A program made the position numbers and the translations under genes. Of a DNA stretch of 64,000 nucleotides, positions 32,179-40,425 are shown piece by piece. The DNA comes from UM-FILTER-38-24 sp041663205 (GTDB lineage Bacteria > Patescibacteriota > Gracilibacteria > UBA1369 > LOWO2-01-FULL-3), in assembly GCA_041663205.1 (NCBI GenBank), contig JBAZQZ010000002.1, positions 50,780 to 114,779 of the forward strand, in the 5' to 3' direction. Under the pieces are notes generated by a model, which was not told the DNA's origin, made no database searches, and worked only from the letters and a program-made list of their open reading frames with translations. How positions within the stretch are numbered: position 1 is the first letter of the stretch; the number at the start of each line of letters is the position of its first letter.

Positions 32179-33480
32179 TTATTTGGTTAAATGCTTATGA
32201 ATATTGTATATGTCCCCGGCGCCCATGGTGACGATGATGTCGTAGGAGGCAGAGTTTTTGAGGATGAATTTTGCTGTGTTTTGTAGGCCGTGGCCGTCTA
32301 TGGCTTTTTGTTTTTTGCAGGCTTTGTTGATTTCGTCGGCGAGGGTTTTGGCGGAGATTTTGGCGATGTCCTGCGCCTTGTCGCGCACCTTGTATATGTC
32401 CGGGATAATCACTTCGTCTACAGAGTGAAATGAATTTGCGAAGCCGTTTAAGAGCTCTATTGTGCGGTTGTATTGGTGGGGCTGGAAGACGCAGAGAATT
32501 TTTGCGGAGGGATTTTCTTCGCGGATTGCGGCGAGGGTGAGGGTGATTTCGGTCGGGTGGTGGCCGTAATCGTCTATTATTCTGGTTTTTCCCAGCATAG
32601 GTTTTTCTTCAAGACGGCGCCAACTGCCTTTGAAATTTTTGATTGAGGATTCTATTTTTGCTTTTGGAATTTTCAGTAAATCCCCCACTATTGCGGCCAT
32701 TGAGGCGTTTAATTTGTTGAAAGAGCCGGGGACGCGTGGAGAAATTTTTATTTTCAGTTTTTTTATTTCGCTTAGGTGGATGATTTTGCTTTTTACTTTT
32801 TTTGTGGCGTCTACGGAGTTTTTGTCAGTGTCGTTTATTATGATTGTGCCGCCTTTTTTTATATTTTCACACATTTGAGTGAAGGCTTTTTTGTAGTCTT
32901 TTAAGTCTTTGTAATAATCCAAATGGTCGGCTTCGATGTTCGTAATTACGAGAATGTCGGGGTGAATATTTAAGAAAGATCTTTTGTATTCGCAGGCTTC
33001 CACTACCAAATATTTTGATTTTCCGACTCTGAAATTTTGGTTTTCAAATTCGCGAATTTTTGTGCCGATGACGACGGTCGGATCGAGTTTTGCGTCTTTC
33101 AGTAAGAGCGCGATCATCGCCGTGGTCGTGGATTTTCCGTGTGCGCCGGAAACCGCTATCGTGAAATATTCTTTTGAGAGTTCGCCCAAGGCCTCCGGAT
33201 ATGTGATGGTTTTGATTTTGAGTTTTTCGGCTTGTATAAGCTCGCTGTTGTCTTTTGGAATTGCGGGAGAATAAATTACGAGGTCTGTATTTTTTGTCAC
33301 GTTTTTTGCGCTATGGCCGATGGAAATTTTTATTTTTTCTTTTTTCAATGCTTCTGTGATTTCCGTTTTTTCGGCGTCGGAACCGCTTACTATGTTTCCG
33401 TTTTTATTGTAAATATGCGCGATCGCGGAGGTGCCGATTCCGCCGATTCCTATAAAATGTACGTGTTTTGTTTTGAGCAT
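32179..33480 (-). CDS. murC: UDP-N-acetylmuramate-L-alanine ligase
   Basis: MurC adds L-Ala to UDP-MurNAc in peptidoglycan synthesis. The 433-residue protein has the Rossmann-type N-terminus HFIGIGGIGTSAIA, the ATP-binding GAHGKSTTT loop, and the C-terminal ligase domain with DDYGHHPTEI. The ATG at 33480 gives the usual N-terminus; the frame upstream of it overlaps the divergent FtsB-like leader. The window also has murJ, the 3D-domain protein and SLH peptidases, consistent with a walled cell. Confidence 0.95.
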   Translation of the reverse strand: MLKTKHVHFIGIGGIGTSAIAHIYNKNGNIVSGSDAEKTEITEALKKEKIKISIGHSAKNVTKNTDLVIYSPAIPKDNSELIQAEKLKIKTITYPEALGELSKEYFTIAVSGAHGKSTTTAMIALLLKDAKLDPTVVIGTKIREFENQNFRVGKSKYLVVEACEYKRSFLNIHPDILVITNIEADHLDYYKDLKDYKKAFTQMCENIKKGGTIIINDTDKNSVDATKKVKSKIIHLSEIKKLKIKISPRVPGSFNKLNASMAAIVGDLLKIPKAKIESSIKNFKGSWRRLEEKPMLGKTRIIDDYGHHPTEITLTLAAIREENPSAKILCVFQPHQYNRTIELLNGFANSFHSVDEVIIPDIYKVRDKAQDIAKISAKTLADEINKACKKQKAIDGHGLQNTAKFILKNSASYDIIVTMGAGDIYNIHKHLTK

Positions 33481-33530
33481 TTGAGAAAATGTTTTAACTA
33501 TGATAGAGTTTTTTCGCCTAAAAATGCAAT

Positions 33531-33929
33531 ATGTCTTCACGTTTTTCTCATACATCAAGCCTCACGAGAGCTATTATCATTGTCGAATTTTTGCTTGTCT
33601 CCTACTTGATTTATTCTCTTACGAAGAATGTTTACAACAGTTATAAAATAGATACGTATATCGAGACTTTTCGCTCCGAGAATGAGCGAATCGCGAAAGA
33701 AAATACCCAGAAGAATGATGATTATCTTTATTTCACTTCCGAGGAATATATCGATAAAATCGCCAAGCAAAGCCTTGGATTGGTGAATTCCGGTGAAGAA
33801 GTTATCGTGCTTTCGGAAGATGTTTTGAGCAAAAATGATGAGGTTTTGGAAGGCGGGACCGAAGATTTCGCGAAGGATACGGGGCTTTCGAATGCGCAGA
33901 AATGGTGGAAATTCTTTTTCGGAAGTTGA
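33531..33929 (+). CDS. FtsB/DivIC-like septum formation protein
   Basis: A 132-residue single-pass protein. A short cytoplasmic N-terminus is followed by a membrane helix (about 13-30) and a coiled coil (about 40-70). The C-terminal part has YIDKIAKQSLGLVNSGEEVIV, which is the signature end of FtsB/DivIC proteins that help assemble the divisome. It is divergent from murC. About 75 nt downstream are the tRNA genes. The family is short and diverse, so FtsL is a weaker alternative. Confidence 0.8.
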   Translation: MSSRFSHTSSLTRAIIIVEFLLVSYLIYSLTKNVYNSYKIDTYIETFRSENERIAKENTQKNDDYLYFTSEEYIDKIAKQSLGLVNSGEEVIVLSEDVLSKNDEVLEGGTEDFAKDTGLSNAQKWWKFFFGS

Positions 33930-34005
33930 TTTTTTTTAATTTCGTTTCGTTTGACTTTAGCGGAGAATTGCCGTATTTTTTCATGGCTAAATTGTTCTTT
34001 AATGG

Positions 34006-34080
34006 CGCGGGGTAGAGCAGTGGCAGCTCGTCGGGCTCATAACCCGGAGGTCGGGAGTTCGAATCTCCCCCCCGCAACCA
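34006..34080 (+). tRNA. tRNA-fMet (anticodon CAT), initiator
   Basis: A 75-nt tRNA with encoded CCA. The acceptor stem pairs CGCGGGG with CCCCGCA, giving an unpaired C1-A72, and the anticodon stem has three G-C pairs in a row next to the CTCATAA loop. Both are hallmarks of bacterial initiator tRNA. The T loop is TTCGAAT. The next gene is a second tRNA with anticodon CAT, 26 nt downstream. Confidence 0.9.
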
Positions 34081-34106
34081 AAATTGCTTTTTCGTTTAAT
34101 TCACGT

Positions 34107-34183
34107 GTCAGGGTTGCTCAGCTGGTTAGAGCGTCGGATTCATAACCCGGAGGTCGGGAGTTCAAGTCTCCCCCTTGACACCA
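34107..34183 (+). tRNA. tRNA-Met (anticodon CAT), elongator or Ile2
   Basis: A 77-nt tRNA with encoded CCA. The acceptor stem is GTCAGGG/CCTTGAC with one G-U pair. The loop TTCATAA contains CAT. The anticodon stem has an A31-C39 mismatch where a pair is expected, and the segment from the anticodon to the T arm is nearly identical to that of the initiator gene next to it. CAT could also be read as Ile after lysidine modification, which sequence alone cannot decide. Confidence 0.85.
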
Positions 34184-34196
34184 AAAAGATAGCTAA

Positions 34197-34221
34197 GAAA
34201 ACCTTTTGGAAAAAGGTTTTC
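34197..34221 (+). terminator. Hairpin after the two tRNA genes
   Basis: GAAAACCTTTT pairs perfectly with AAAAGGTTTTC across a 3-nt GGA loop. The sequence after it is T/C-rich. It lies 13 nt after the second tRNA and probably ends that transcript. Confidence 0.6.
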
Positions 34222-34243
34222 TTCCTTTCCAAAACATTATGGT

Positions 34244-34284
34244 GTTTTTTGCGTTTGGAACCCACGAGACCCAACGCAAAAAAC
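34244..34284. terminator. Large inverted repeat between tRNAs and TraG-like gene
   Basis: GTTTTTTGCGTT (34244-34255) and AACGCAAAAAAC (34273-34284) form a perfect 12-bp stem, so it can fold on both strands. It lies 13 nt beyond the stop of the minus-strand TraG-like gene and could end convergent transcription. Confidence 0.5.
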
Positions 34285-34297
34285 TAAAGACTTAATC

Positions 34298-37000
34298 TTA
34301 TTTTGTGTCCGGAGGCGGTATGTTTGGCGGTAAAGGGCTTGCCGGTGGCATAGGTGCGGCCGGAGGTGGTGAAACAGCACCACCAAGGATTTGCGCCATT
34401 GCGTTGCCTTCAGGAGGCGCGGAAAGGTTTGGTTGAGTCGGAAGTTTGCTGACATCGACCGGTGGAGCGGAAAGGTCGATTCCTATTCTTGTTTCTATTT
34501 CTTCTTCCACGAATTGTTTTTTTCTTCCGTGTTTCAATCTCGAAAGTTCCCAGATCGCTTTTCCGATTTTCGGATTTTTGTTTGATGTATCCCAAATTGT
34601 TGCGACCGAGAACGGGCGCGAAGTTGTATTATTTATATTTAATTTACAATACATTTTGTAATTTGAAATTCCGATAACGTCTTGTTCGGTAAGAGATGGC
34701 GCGTATTCTTTTGCCAAATATTCCGCGTCTTCCGCGCCGACCTTGAAAGAGCAAAGAGTACCGACGTTACCAAAGACCGCGTCTCTGATTTGCGTTGAAG
34801 TGGTTCCGTATTTGTTTGTTACGAGTTGATTTATGTACTGATGAGCCATTATCAAGTTCAAGTGGTATTTTCGCGCTTCGGAAAGGATTGAACAAAAGCT
34901 GTCCGTTGCGAAGTTTTGGAACTCATCCACGTATAGGAAGAAATCTTTTCTCTGGTCTTCCGGAATGTCTGTTCGGCTCATTGCCGCCATTTGTATCCTG
35001 GCGACGATTATAAGTCCAAGTAGCTGTGTGTTTAAATCGCCGATTTTACCTTTTGAAAGTTTTACGAAAAGTATTTTTCCCTGGTCCATTATTTCCCTAA
35101 AATTGAACGAGGAATTCTTTTGTCCGATTGTGTTTCTCATGATTGAGTTCGTGATAAACGGACCGAATTTCGCGCTAAAGTAAGGGATCATTTCCTGTCT
35201 TTCCCTATCCCCTGTCGCTGCGTATTCATGTTCCCAGAAGGATTTTACGACCGGATTTTTCGCTTTCTTCACTTTGTATTTCAAGAATGCATCGTCCGTA
35301 AAAATTCTCGGAATATCGATGAGTGTCGCACCTTCTTCCTGGTCTTCCATAAGAGTCAAACACGCATTTCTAAAATAATGTTGAATACGCGGACCGAAGA
35401 TTTCGTCACCGAAAAGTTTGATAAATATTTCAGTTGCCTGAGATGAGGCAAGGTCCATTTCGGCCGAGGTGTTCGCTTCCAAAATGTTTAAACCTGTTGG
35501 TCTTTCCGTGTCGCCCGGATCGAAAATTATCACGTCTTTTGCTCTTTCTTTAGGTACATAATCCATCAAGTCGTCGATCAAATCGCCGTGCGGATCGATC
35601 ACGCAAACCCCTTCCCCGTTTATGATATCCTGTCTTGCCATATACGACAAAAGCGCGGATTTACCGGAGCCGGATTTTCCTATTACGTAGTGGTGGCGCG
35701 ATCTGTCTTTCCTTTGGAATCTGATTTCTTTTTTGGATCCTCTGTATACGTTGTGGCCGAGCAAAATTCCTTCCGTCGGCACTTCGGCCGGGGCAGGCAA
35801 AACCTTGTAATCAAGCCATCTAATTGCCGGTGTGTAGTTGTATCTTGAGTTTGGAAAATGGAAAATAGATGAGAGTTCGTCTTCCGCGAGGATATTTAAA
35901 TCTTCTCCGAAAAACAGAAATTTTGTGTATAAAAGTCTGTGTCTAAAATTGAATAAAAATAGTTTGTCGTTTAAAGAATCCACGAAAAACAACCTGCTTG
36001 TGTCAAACCAGTTTGAGCCGGGATCCTTGAACATACTCAAACTCACGATAATGTTGTTGCTTATTTCTTCAGCCCGTGTTTCCGTTTTTGCCGTTGAAAG
36101 AAGTCTTATCACCGCGTCATATCCGGATTGTCCGGATTTTTCACCGATTCTTTTTGCCACCTCTTCTTTGCTTTGCAACATACGGACGTATCCGTCTCCT
36201 CCGCTTTTCACTTCATCTTTATCCATTTTTTCGTATCCGAAGATTATGCCTTTAAATACGTTTAAAATCGGTCCTATAATCGGTATTTTCCATCCTTCCG
36301 ACCCTTTCCCTTTGAAATATTTTTCTCCATATTCTTCCGCTTTTTTGTTCCATTTGTCGTTGCGAGGTCTTATCACCATCTGAATCGCCGCTGTTTCGTC
36401 TTCCGCGAGTTTTGAAAAAATGTTCGTCATGTCGTTTAACGGATCGTTTTCCAAAACTTTGAATGTTTTTATCGGGAACCAGTATCCTTGATGTTGATAT
36501 GCGTAGAAACCTTTTGTTTTGCTGTCCGGGAGAATTTCTTCGTATTTCTGAGTGATTTCCAGTTCCGCGTCGGGATAGTATGACGTGATTTGTTTTTCCA
36601 GTATGTCCTGATAATATTTCGGCGTCGTGACGTAGAAATTTACAATTTTTTGTTGAGCCACAAGTTCGAAAGAGAATGTGTTGTTCCTGAATATCTTGGT
36701 TTTGATAATGTTTGGCAAATTCAATTCGCCCGTTTCGTGCAAGTTCCTGAAAAACTGCGACATTATCGAAACTTTTTCGCGGAAGTCTTTTTCCGTGGCT
36801 TTTTCCTTGTCTTTCGGCGAATCTTCCCTCGGGAGCGTGATTCTCATGTATATCAGCCTTCCCGAATCCAAATATCTATACAAAAATCTAAGCGTCCAAA
36901 GGAATAATTCCATGCCCAAATAAAGCCCTATGGCCCACGAAACTATACCAATCGGGTGAGCTTTGATGAATTCCCATAAGTTGAGGAAAAATTCCTGCAT
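34298..37000 (-). CDS. TraG/VirD4-like conjugation-type ATPase (paralog 1)
   Basis: A 900-residue protein. The N-terminal membrane helix (about 18-40) anchors it. A mixed domain fills about 50-410. A VirD4/HerA-like ATPase follows, with Walker A GKSGSGKS (441-448), DPHGDL soon after, and Walker B FFLYVDEFQNF near 680. The C-terminal end (about 845-900) is Pro-rich and probably disordered. ATPases of this type are coupling proteins of type IV secretion or DNA transfer. It is paralogous to the protein at 53782, with shared blocks such as EGILLGHNVYRG against EGLLLGYNLYRG. No relaxase or other T4SS core genes are nearby. Confidence 0.85.
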   Translation of the reverse strand: MQEFFLNLWEFIKAHPIGIVSWAIGLYLGMELFLWTLRFLYRYLDSGRLIYMRITLPREDSPKDKEKATEKDFREKVSIMSQFFRNLHETGELNLPNIIKTKIFRNNTFSFELVAQQKIVNFYVTTPKYYQDILEKQITSYYPDAELEITQKYEEILPDSKTKGFYAYQHQGYWFPIKTFKVLENDPLNDMTNIFSKLAEDETAAIQMVIRPRNDKWNKKAEEYGEKYFKGKGSEGWKIPIIGPILNVFKGIIFGYEKMDKDEVKSGGDGYVRMLQSKEEVAKRIGEKSGQSGYDAVIRLLSTAKTETRAEEISNNIIVSLSMFKDPGSNWFDTSRLFFVDSLNDKLFLFNFRHRLLYTKFLFFGEDLNILAEDELSSIFHFPNSRYNYTPAIRWLDYKVLPAPAEVPTEGILLGHNVYRGSKKEIRFQRKDRSRHHYVIGKSGSGKSALLSYMARQDIINGEGVCVIDPHGDLIDDLMDYVPKERAKDVIIFDPGDTERPTGLNILEANTSAEMDLASSQATEIFIKLFGDEIFGPRIQHYFRNACLTLMEDQEEGATLIDIPRIFTDDAFLKYKVKKAKNPVVKSFWEHEYAATGDRERQEMIPYFSAKFGPFITNSIMRNTIGQKNSSFNFREIMDQGKILFVKLSKGKIGDLNTQLLGLIIVARIQMAAMSRTDIPEDQRKDFFLYVDEFQNFATDSFCSILSEARKYHLNLIMAHQYINQLVTNKYGTTSTQIRDAVFGNVGTLCSFKVGAEDAEYLAKEYAPSLTEQDVIGISNYKMYCKLNINNTTSRPFSVATIWDTSNKNPKIGKAIWELSRLKHGRKKQFVEEEIETRIGIDLSAPPVDVSKLPTQPNLSAPPEGNAMAQILGGAVSPPPAAPMPPASPLPPNIPPPDTK

Positions 37001-37026
37001 GCTTTTGTATTTGTTTTAATCTGAAT

Positions 37027-37055
37027 ATTATAGCAGAAAAACGGCTTTAAAACAA
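37027..37055 (-). promoter_or_regulatory. Promoter of the TraG-like gene
   Basis: Minus-strand TTGTTT (37055-37050) and TATAAT (37032-37027) are 17 nt apart, with TG one base before the -10 box. The ATG at 37000 follows an A-rich leader without a Shine-Dalgarno sequence. The -35 box touches the terminator hairpin of the upstream gene. Confidence 0.65.
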
Positions 37056-37067
37056 GGGGACGCCCCT
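37055..37067 (-). terminator. Hairpin at the end of the 101-residue membrane protein gene
   Basis: AGGGG and CCCCT pair with an ACG loop; on the minus strand the hairpin is followed by a T-rich run. It overlaps the TAG stop of the upstream gene, so termination and the next promoter are packed into about 40 nt. Confidence 0.5.
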
Positions 37068-37371
37068 AAAAGAAGACTACAGAGAGTGCGACTGCTACCA
37101 TTATGAGGAGCCAAATCAAGGTTGAAATGAAGAAAAGTACGGCTTCTTGTCTTTTTTTGTCGAAAAATAGGATTATTGGCCTTGCTAAGACCAGCGAGCC
37201 TGTTACTGCCGCTGATATTACGAAAAGCGTCAGCATTATGGGGCCAACTATTTCTTCCGGAATTGTTTTTACTCCTTCTGTTTTTGCCATAAAAGATGCC
37301 AAAAGAGTAACGTATGTTGCAACTCCGAGTGCGTGAAGTAGGCTATATAATACTATTTTTGCTTTGGACAT
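37066..37371 (-). CDS. Small multi-helix membrane protein, unknown
   Basis: A 101-residue protein with three hydrophobic helices (about 7-27, 41-64 and 77-99). A basic loop (DKKRQEA) lies between the second and third helix. The family is not recognised. It lies downstream of glyS by 10 nt and upstream of the TraG-like gene, all on the minus strand; a hairpin marks its 3' end. It may be co-transcribed with glyS without a functional link. Confidence 0.6.
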   Translation of the reverse strand: MSKAKIVLYSLLHALGVATYVTLLASFMAKTEGVKTIPEEIVGPIMLTLFVISAAVTGSLVLARPIILFFDKKRQEAVLFFISTLIWLLIMVAVALSVVFF

Positions 37372-37381
37372 TTTTTGATTG

Positions 37382-38761
37382 TTAGTTTATTTTTTTGCTT
37401 ATTATTTCTTCCAATTTGCTTATTTTGACCCTCTCTTGCTTCATGGAGTCGCGCTCGCGGATTGTGACGGTTTGGTCTTTGATCGTGTCGTAATCGACGG
37501 TGACGCAGAACGGTGTGCCGATTTCGTCCTGTCTGCGGTAACGTTTGCCGATTGCGCCGGAATCATCATATTCGATGTCGAATTTCTTTTTTAATGTGTT
37601 GTAAATTTCTTTTGCGATGCCTGTCAGTTCGTCTTTTTTCATCAACGGGAAAATCGCAGCTTTTACCGGAGCGATTTTTGGATTAAACCTCATCACCGTG
37701 CGTTTTTCGCCGTCAACTTCATCTTCGTCGTATGCGTCGATGAGTGTTATCAGCAAGGTCCTGTCCGCCCCAAATGAAGGCTCGATCACGTGTGGAATGT
37801 ATTTTTCATTTGTGAAAGGATCGAGATAGCTCAAATCTTTTCCCGAGAATTTCGAATGTTGAGTCAGGTCGTAATCTCCTCTGTAAGCCAATCCCATCAA
37901 TTCTCCCCAGCCGAACGGAAAATTAAATTCAATATCAAAAGTCATTGAAGAATAATGCGAAAGTTCGTCTTTTTCATGTTCTCTGAACCGTAGATTTTCT
38001 TTTTTTATTCCGAGGTTCAGATACCAATCCCAGCAAACTTTTTTCCAGTCGTCGAAAATTCTCTTTATTTCTTTTTTGTCTTTAGGGGAAACGAAATATT
38101 CGATTTCCATTTGCTCGAATTCGCGGGTGCGGTATGTAAAATTTCCAGGAGTGATTTCATTTCTGAATGATTTTCCGATTTGCGCGATACCGAATGGCAC
38201 TTTTGCGCGGCATGTTTGAATCACATTTTTGAAATTCGTGAAAATCCCTTGGGCTGTTTCAGGCCTCAGATAAATCGCCGTTGATGTTTCTTCTATTACA
38301 CCTTGGTGAGTCCTAAACATCAAATTAAATGACCTCGGTTCCGTAAAATCAGATTTTCCACATTTGGGACATTTCAGTTTGTGTTCCGCGATTATTTCTC
38401 CGATTTGTTTCAATGTTTTTCCCGCAGCCGCTTCGATTCCAAGACTTTCTTCTATAAGTTTGTCGCCGCGAATTCTTTCTTTGCAATTCTTACAATCCAT
38501 CAGCGGATCCGAAAATGAAGTGACGTGTCCGGACGCTTCCCAAACTTTTGGGTTCATCAAAATTGCGGAATCAAGTCCTATCACGTCTTCTCTTTCTCTA
38601 ACGAAAGTATTCCACCAAAAAGCTTTTATGTTTTGTTTTAATTGCGCACCGTATGGGCCGTAATCCCAAGTGTTTGCAAGCCCTCCGTATATGTCTGAGC
38701 CCGGAAACACGAATCCCCTTCTTTTACAAAGTGAAACAATATCATCCAATTTTTTATCCAT
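37382..38761 (-). CDS. glyS: Glycyl-tRNA synthetase (single-chain, dimeric type)
   Basis: A class II synthetase of 459 residues charging tRNA-Gly, of the alpha2 type found in eukaryotes, archaea and many bacteria rather than the alpha/beta tetramer. It begins with SLCKRRGFVFPGSDIYGGL, has a CKNCKERI zinc-type pair and a second at LKCPKCGKSDF, then RPETAQGIFTNF and PFGIAQIGKSFRNEITPG (motif 2), and EPSFGADRTLL (motif 3). Length and motifs are complete. The upstream region (38762-38933) separates it from the divergent winged-helix gene and holds no gene I can support; a TATATA box lies about 25 nt before the glyS start. Confidence 0.95.
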   Translation of the reverse strand: MDKKLDDIVSLCKRRGFVFPGSDIYGGLANTWDYGPYGAQLKQNIKAFWWNTFVREREDVIGLDSAILMNPKVWEASGHVTSFSDPLMDCKNCKERIRGDKLIEESLGIEAAAGKTLKQIGEIIAEHKLKCPKCGKSDFTEPRSFNLMFRTHQGVIEETSTAIYLRPETAQGIFTNFKNVIQTCRAKVPFGIAQIGKSFRNEITPGNFTYRTREFEQMEIEYFVSPKDKKEIKRIFDDWKKVCWDWYLNLGIKKENLRFREHEKDELSHYSSMTFDIEFNFPFGWGELMGLAYRGDYDLTQHSKFSGKDLSYLDPFTNEKYIPHVIEPSFGADRTLLITLIDAYDEDEVDGEKRTVMRFNPKIAPVKAAIFPLMKKDELTGIAKEIYNTLKKKFDIEYDDSGAIGKRYRRQDEIGTPFCVTVDYDTIKDQTVTIRERDSMKQERVKISKLEEIISKKIN

Positions 38762-38933
38762 TTTTTTGTTATTAAAGTTCTTATATAGTTTACAAAGCTG
38801 TCGTCGAATTTACAACAACACTTTTTTATCCAAAAAACGGCTTGTTTCAGGCATCTTTATTTTTTGTTGTTTAAAAAATTTTTAATAAAAATTTTATGTG
38901 GCATAGTTTAGACACATCCTAACCCACTCGCAT

Positions 38934-39239
38934 ATGGATAAAATCGATTTTAAAGGTTTTTCTTTGGATTTAATTTCCAGAAGACTTTTTGTCTCCGGAA
39001 AATATATTTATCTGAGAAACAAGGAATTTTCTTTATTGGAATATTTTATAAGAAATGTGGGGAAGGTTTTGAGTCGCACAAGAATTCTCGAGGATGTTTG
39101 GGACAGAAATATCCTTTGTCCGACAAATACCGTCGATGTTCATGTGAGTTCTTTAAGAAAGAAAATCAAAATTTGTGAAAGTGCCAATTTTATCAAGACT
39201 GTGCCATGTGTCGGGTATGTCTTTGAAAATAGTTATTAA
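38934..39239 (+). CDS. Orphan winged-helix DNA-binding protein (OmpR/PhoB C-terminal type)
   Basis: A 101-residue protein that is only the trans_reg_C winged helix of response regulators. Characteristic are LRNKEFSLLEYFIRN, the recognition helix TNTVDVHVSSLRKKI, and the final TVPCVGYVF wing. The phosphorylated receiver domain is absent and no histidine kinase gene is nearby. It may act constitutively or be controlled in some other way. It is followed by a hairpin and then by the sigma-region-4/HARE-HTH gene on the same strand. Confidence 0.85.
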   Translation: MDKIDFKGFSLDLISRRLFVSGKYIYLRNKEFSLLEYFIRNVGKVLSRTRILEDVWDRNILCPTNTVDVHVSSLRKKIKICESANFIKTVPCVGYVFENSY

Positions 39240-39276
39240 TCAACAAACTATTTCGGCAAATATTACAACACCTTTT

Positions 39277-39307
39277 CTTTGCGTAGATTGCAAAGTGTTT
39301 TTATAAT
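39277..39307 (+). promoter_or_regulatory. Terminator-like hairpin overlapping a strong promoter
   Basis: CTTTGC (39277-39282) and GCAAAG (39290-39295) form a hairpin followed by a T run, fitting termination of the winged-helix gene. Within it TTGCGT (39279-39284) and TATAAT (39302-39307) are 17 nt apart, a good promoter for the gene at 39345. Confidence 0.55.
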
Positions 39308-39344
39308 TCATCCAAGTTTTATTCTTACCTAACCCTCCTTCCTT

Positions 39345-40412
39345 ATGGTTAACGGCAATAATGCAAACGTTGTTCAGACGATTCTTGAGCTTCCGGATTT
39401 GATGAACAACATGCTTCTTTTGTTGTCAGATAAAGAAAAAGTCGTAATCACCAAGAGGTTCAGTCTTGGTGGAAATAGTAAACATACTTTGGAAGATATC
39501 GGGCAGGAATTTGCTGTCACCAGGGAGCGTGTTAGACAAATTGAAAAAAGTGCTTTAGCAAAGATGAAACGAAATGTTTTTAATTCCACTCTGCGATATG
39601 TTCATGAGTTTGCTGACGAGTGCGTGCGCAATCACGGAGGAATTATGAGGGAGGACAAACTCGTAGAATCTATTGTGGACATAATGCCCGCAAATTTTGC
39701 CGTTGATAAAGACAGTATTCATTTGGCGTTAAATCTTCATGAAAAACTTGAATGTGTCGGGAATACAATCAATTTTCACCCTTATGTAAGGGAAAAAGCG
39801 ATTTCCGATTATTCTTTAAAATATGCGTCGGGGCAACTTGTGAACCAGATGTACAGGTATGGGAATGTAAAAAGCATTGAAAAAGTCCACACAGATTTGA
39901 AAGATTCTTTTGACGGAATAAATTTCGATTTGACGAAGATAAAATCTTTGATCGATATCGATAAGAGGCTTACTCTCCTTGATAATGAGCTCATAGGTCT
40001 TCTTGAATGGAGACATGTAAATCCTCGAACTCTTCGCGACAAGATAATGTATATTCTGAGAAGCGAGAAAAAACCGATGCATTTCACGGACATAGCCGAG
40101 AGAATTTCTTCCGCAAAGTTTGACGGAAGAGGCGTAAATATGCAGGCTGTCCACAACGAGCTTATCAGGCATGACCAGTTTGTTTTGATTGGAAGAGGTA
40201 TTTATGCGCTTAAGGAATGGGGCTTTGAGAGCGGTACTGTCGCTGATGTTGTTGAAGGAATTCTTAATGGAAAGAAAGAATTGTCCCAGGATGAAATCAT
40301 CGAGCAGGTTTTAAAACAAAGACAAGTGAAGAAAATCACTATTATGTTGGCGCTGAAAAACAGTGATAAGTTCGAAAGAGTCGGAAGAAAGGTTTATAAA
40401 CTGCGCAAGTAA
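39345..40412 (+). CDS. Sigma-70 region 4-like/HARE-HTH fusion protein (paralog 1)
   Basis: A 355-residue protein. Residues about 25-70 match sigma factor region 4, with TLEDIGQEFAVTRERVRQIE and then KSALAKMKR. Sigma regions 2 and 3 are absent, so it cannot open a promoter as a normal sigma factor would. Residues about 235-305 resemble a HARE-HTH domain, as in the RNA polymerase delta subunit: PMHFTDIAERIS, NMQAVHNELIRHDQFVLIGRGIYAL. The middle part is mostly helical and unknown. It is paralogous to the protein at 46936. It probably binds DNA at -35-like sites and contacts polymerase, a role to be proved. Confidence 0.85.
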   Translation: MVNGNNANVVQTILELPDLMNNMLLLLSDKEKVVITKRFSLGGNSKHTLEDIGQEFAVTRERVRQIEKSALAKMKRNVFNSTLRYVHEFADECVRNHGGIMREDKLVESIVDIMPANFAVDKDSIHLALNLHEKLECVGNTINFHPYVREKAISDYSLKYASGQLVNQMYRYGNVKSIEKVHTDLKDSFDGINFDLTKIKSLIDIDKRLTLLDNELIGLLEWRHVNPRTLRDKIMYILRSEKKPMHFTDIAERISSAKFDGRGVNMQAVHNELIRHDQFVLIGRGIYALKEWGFESGTVADVVEGILNGKKELSQDEIIEQVLKQRQVKKITIMLALKNSDKFERVGRKVYKLRK

Positions 40413-40425
40413 AACTTGTATTGTT

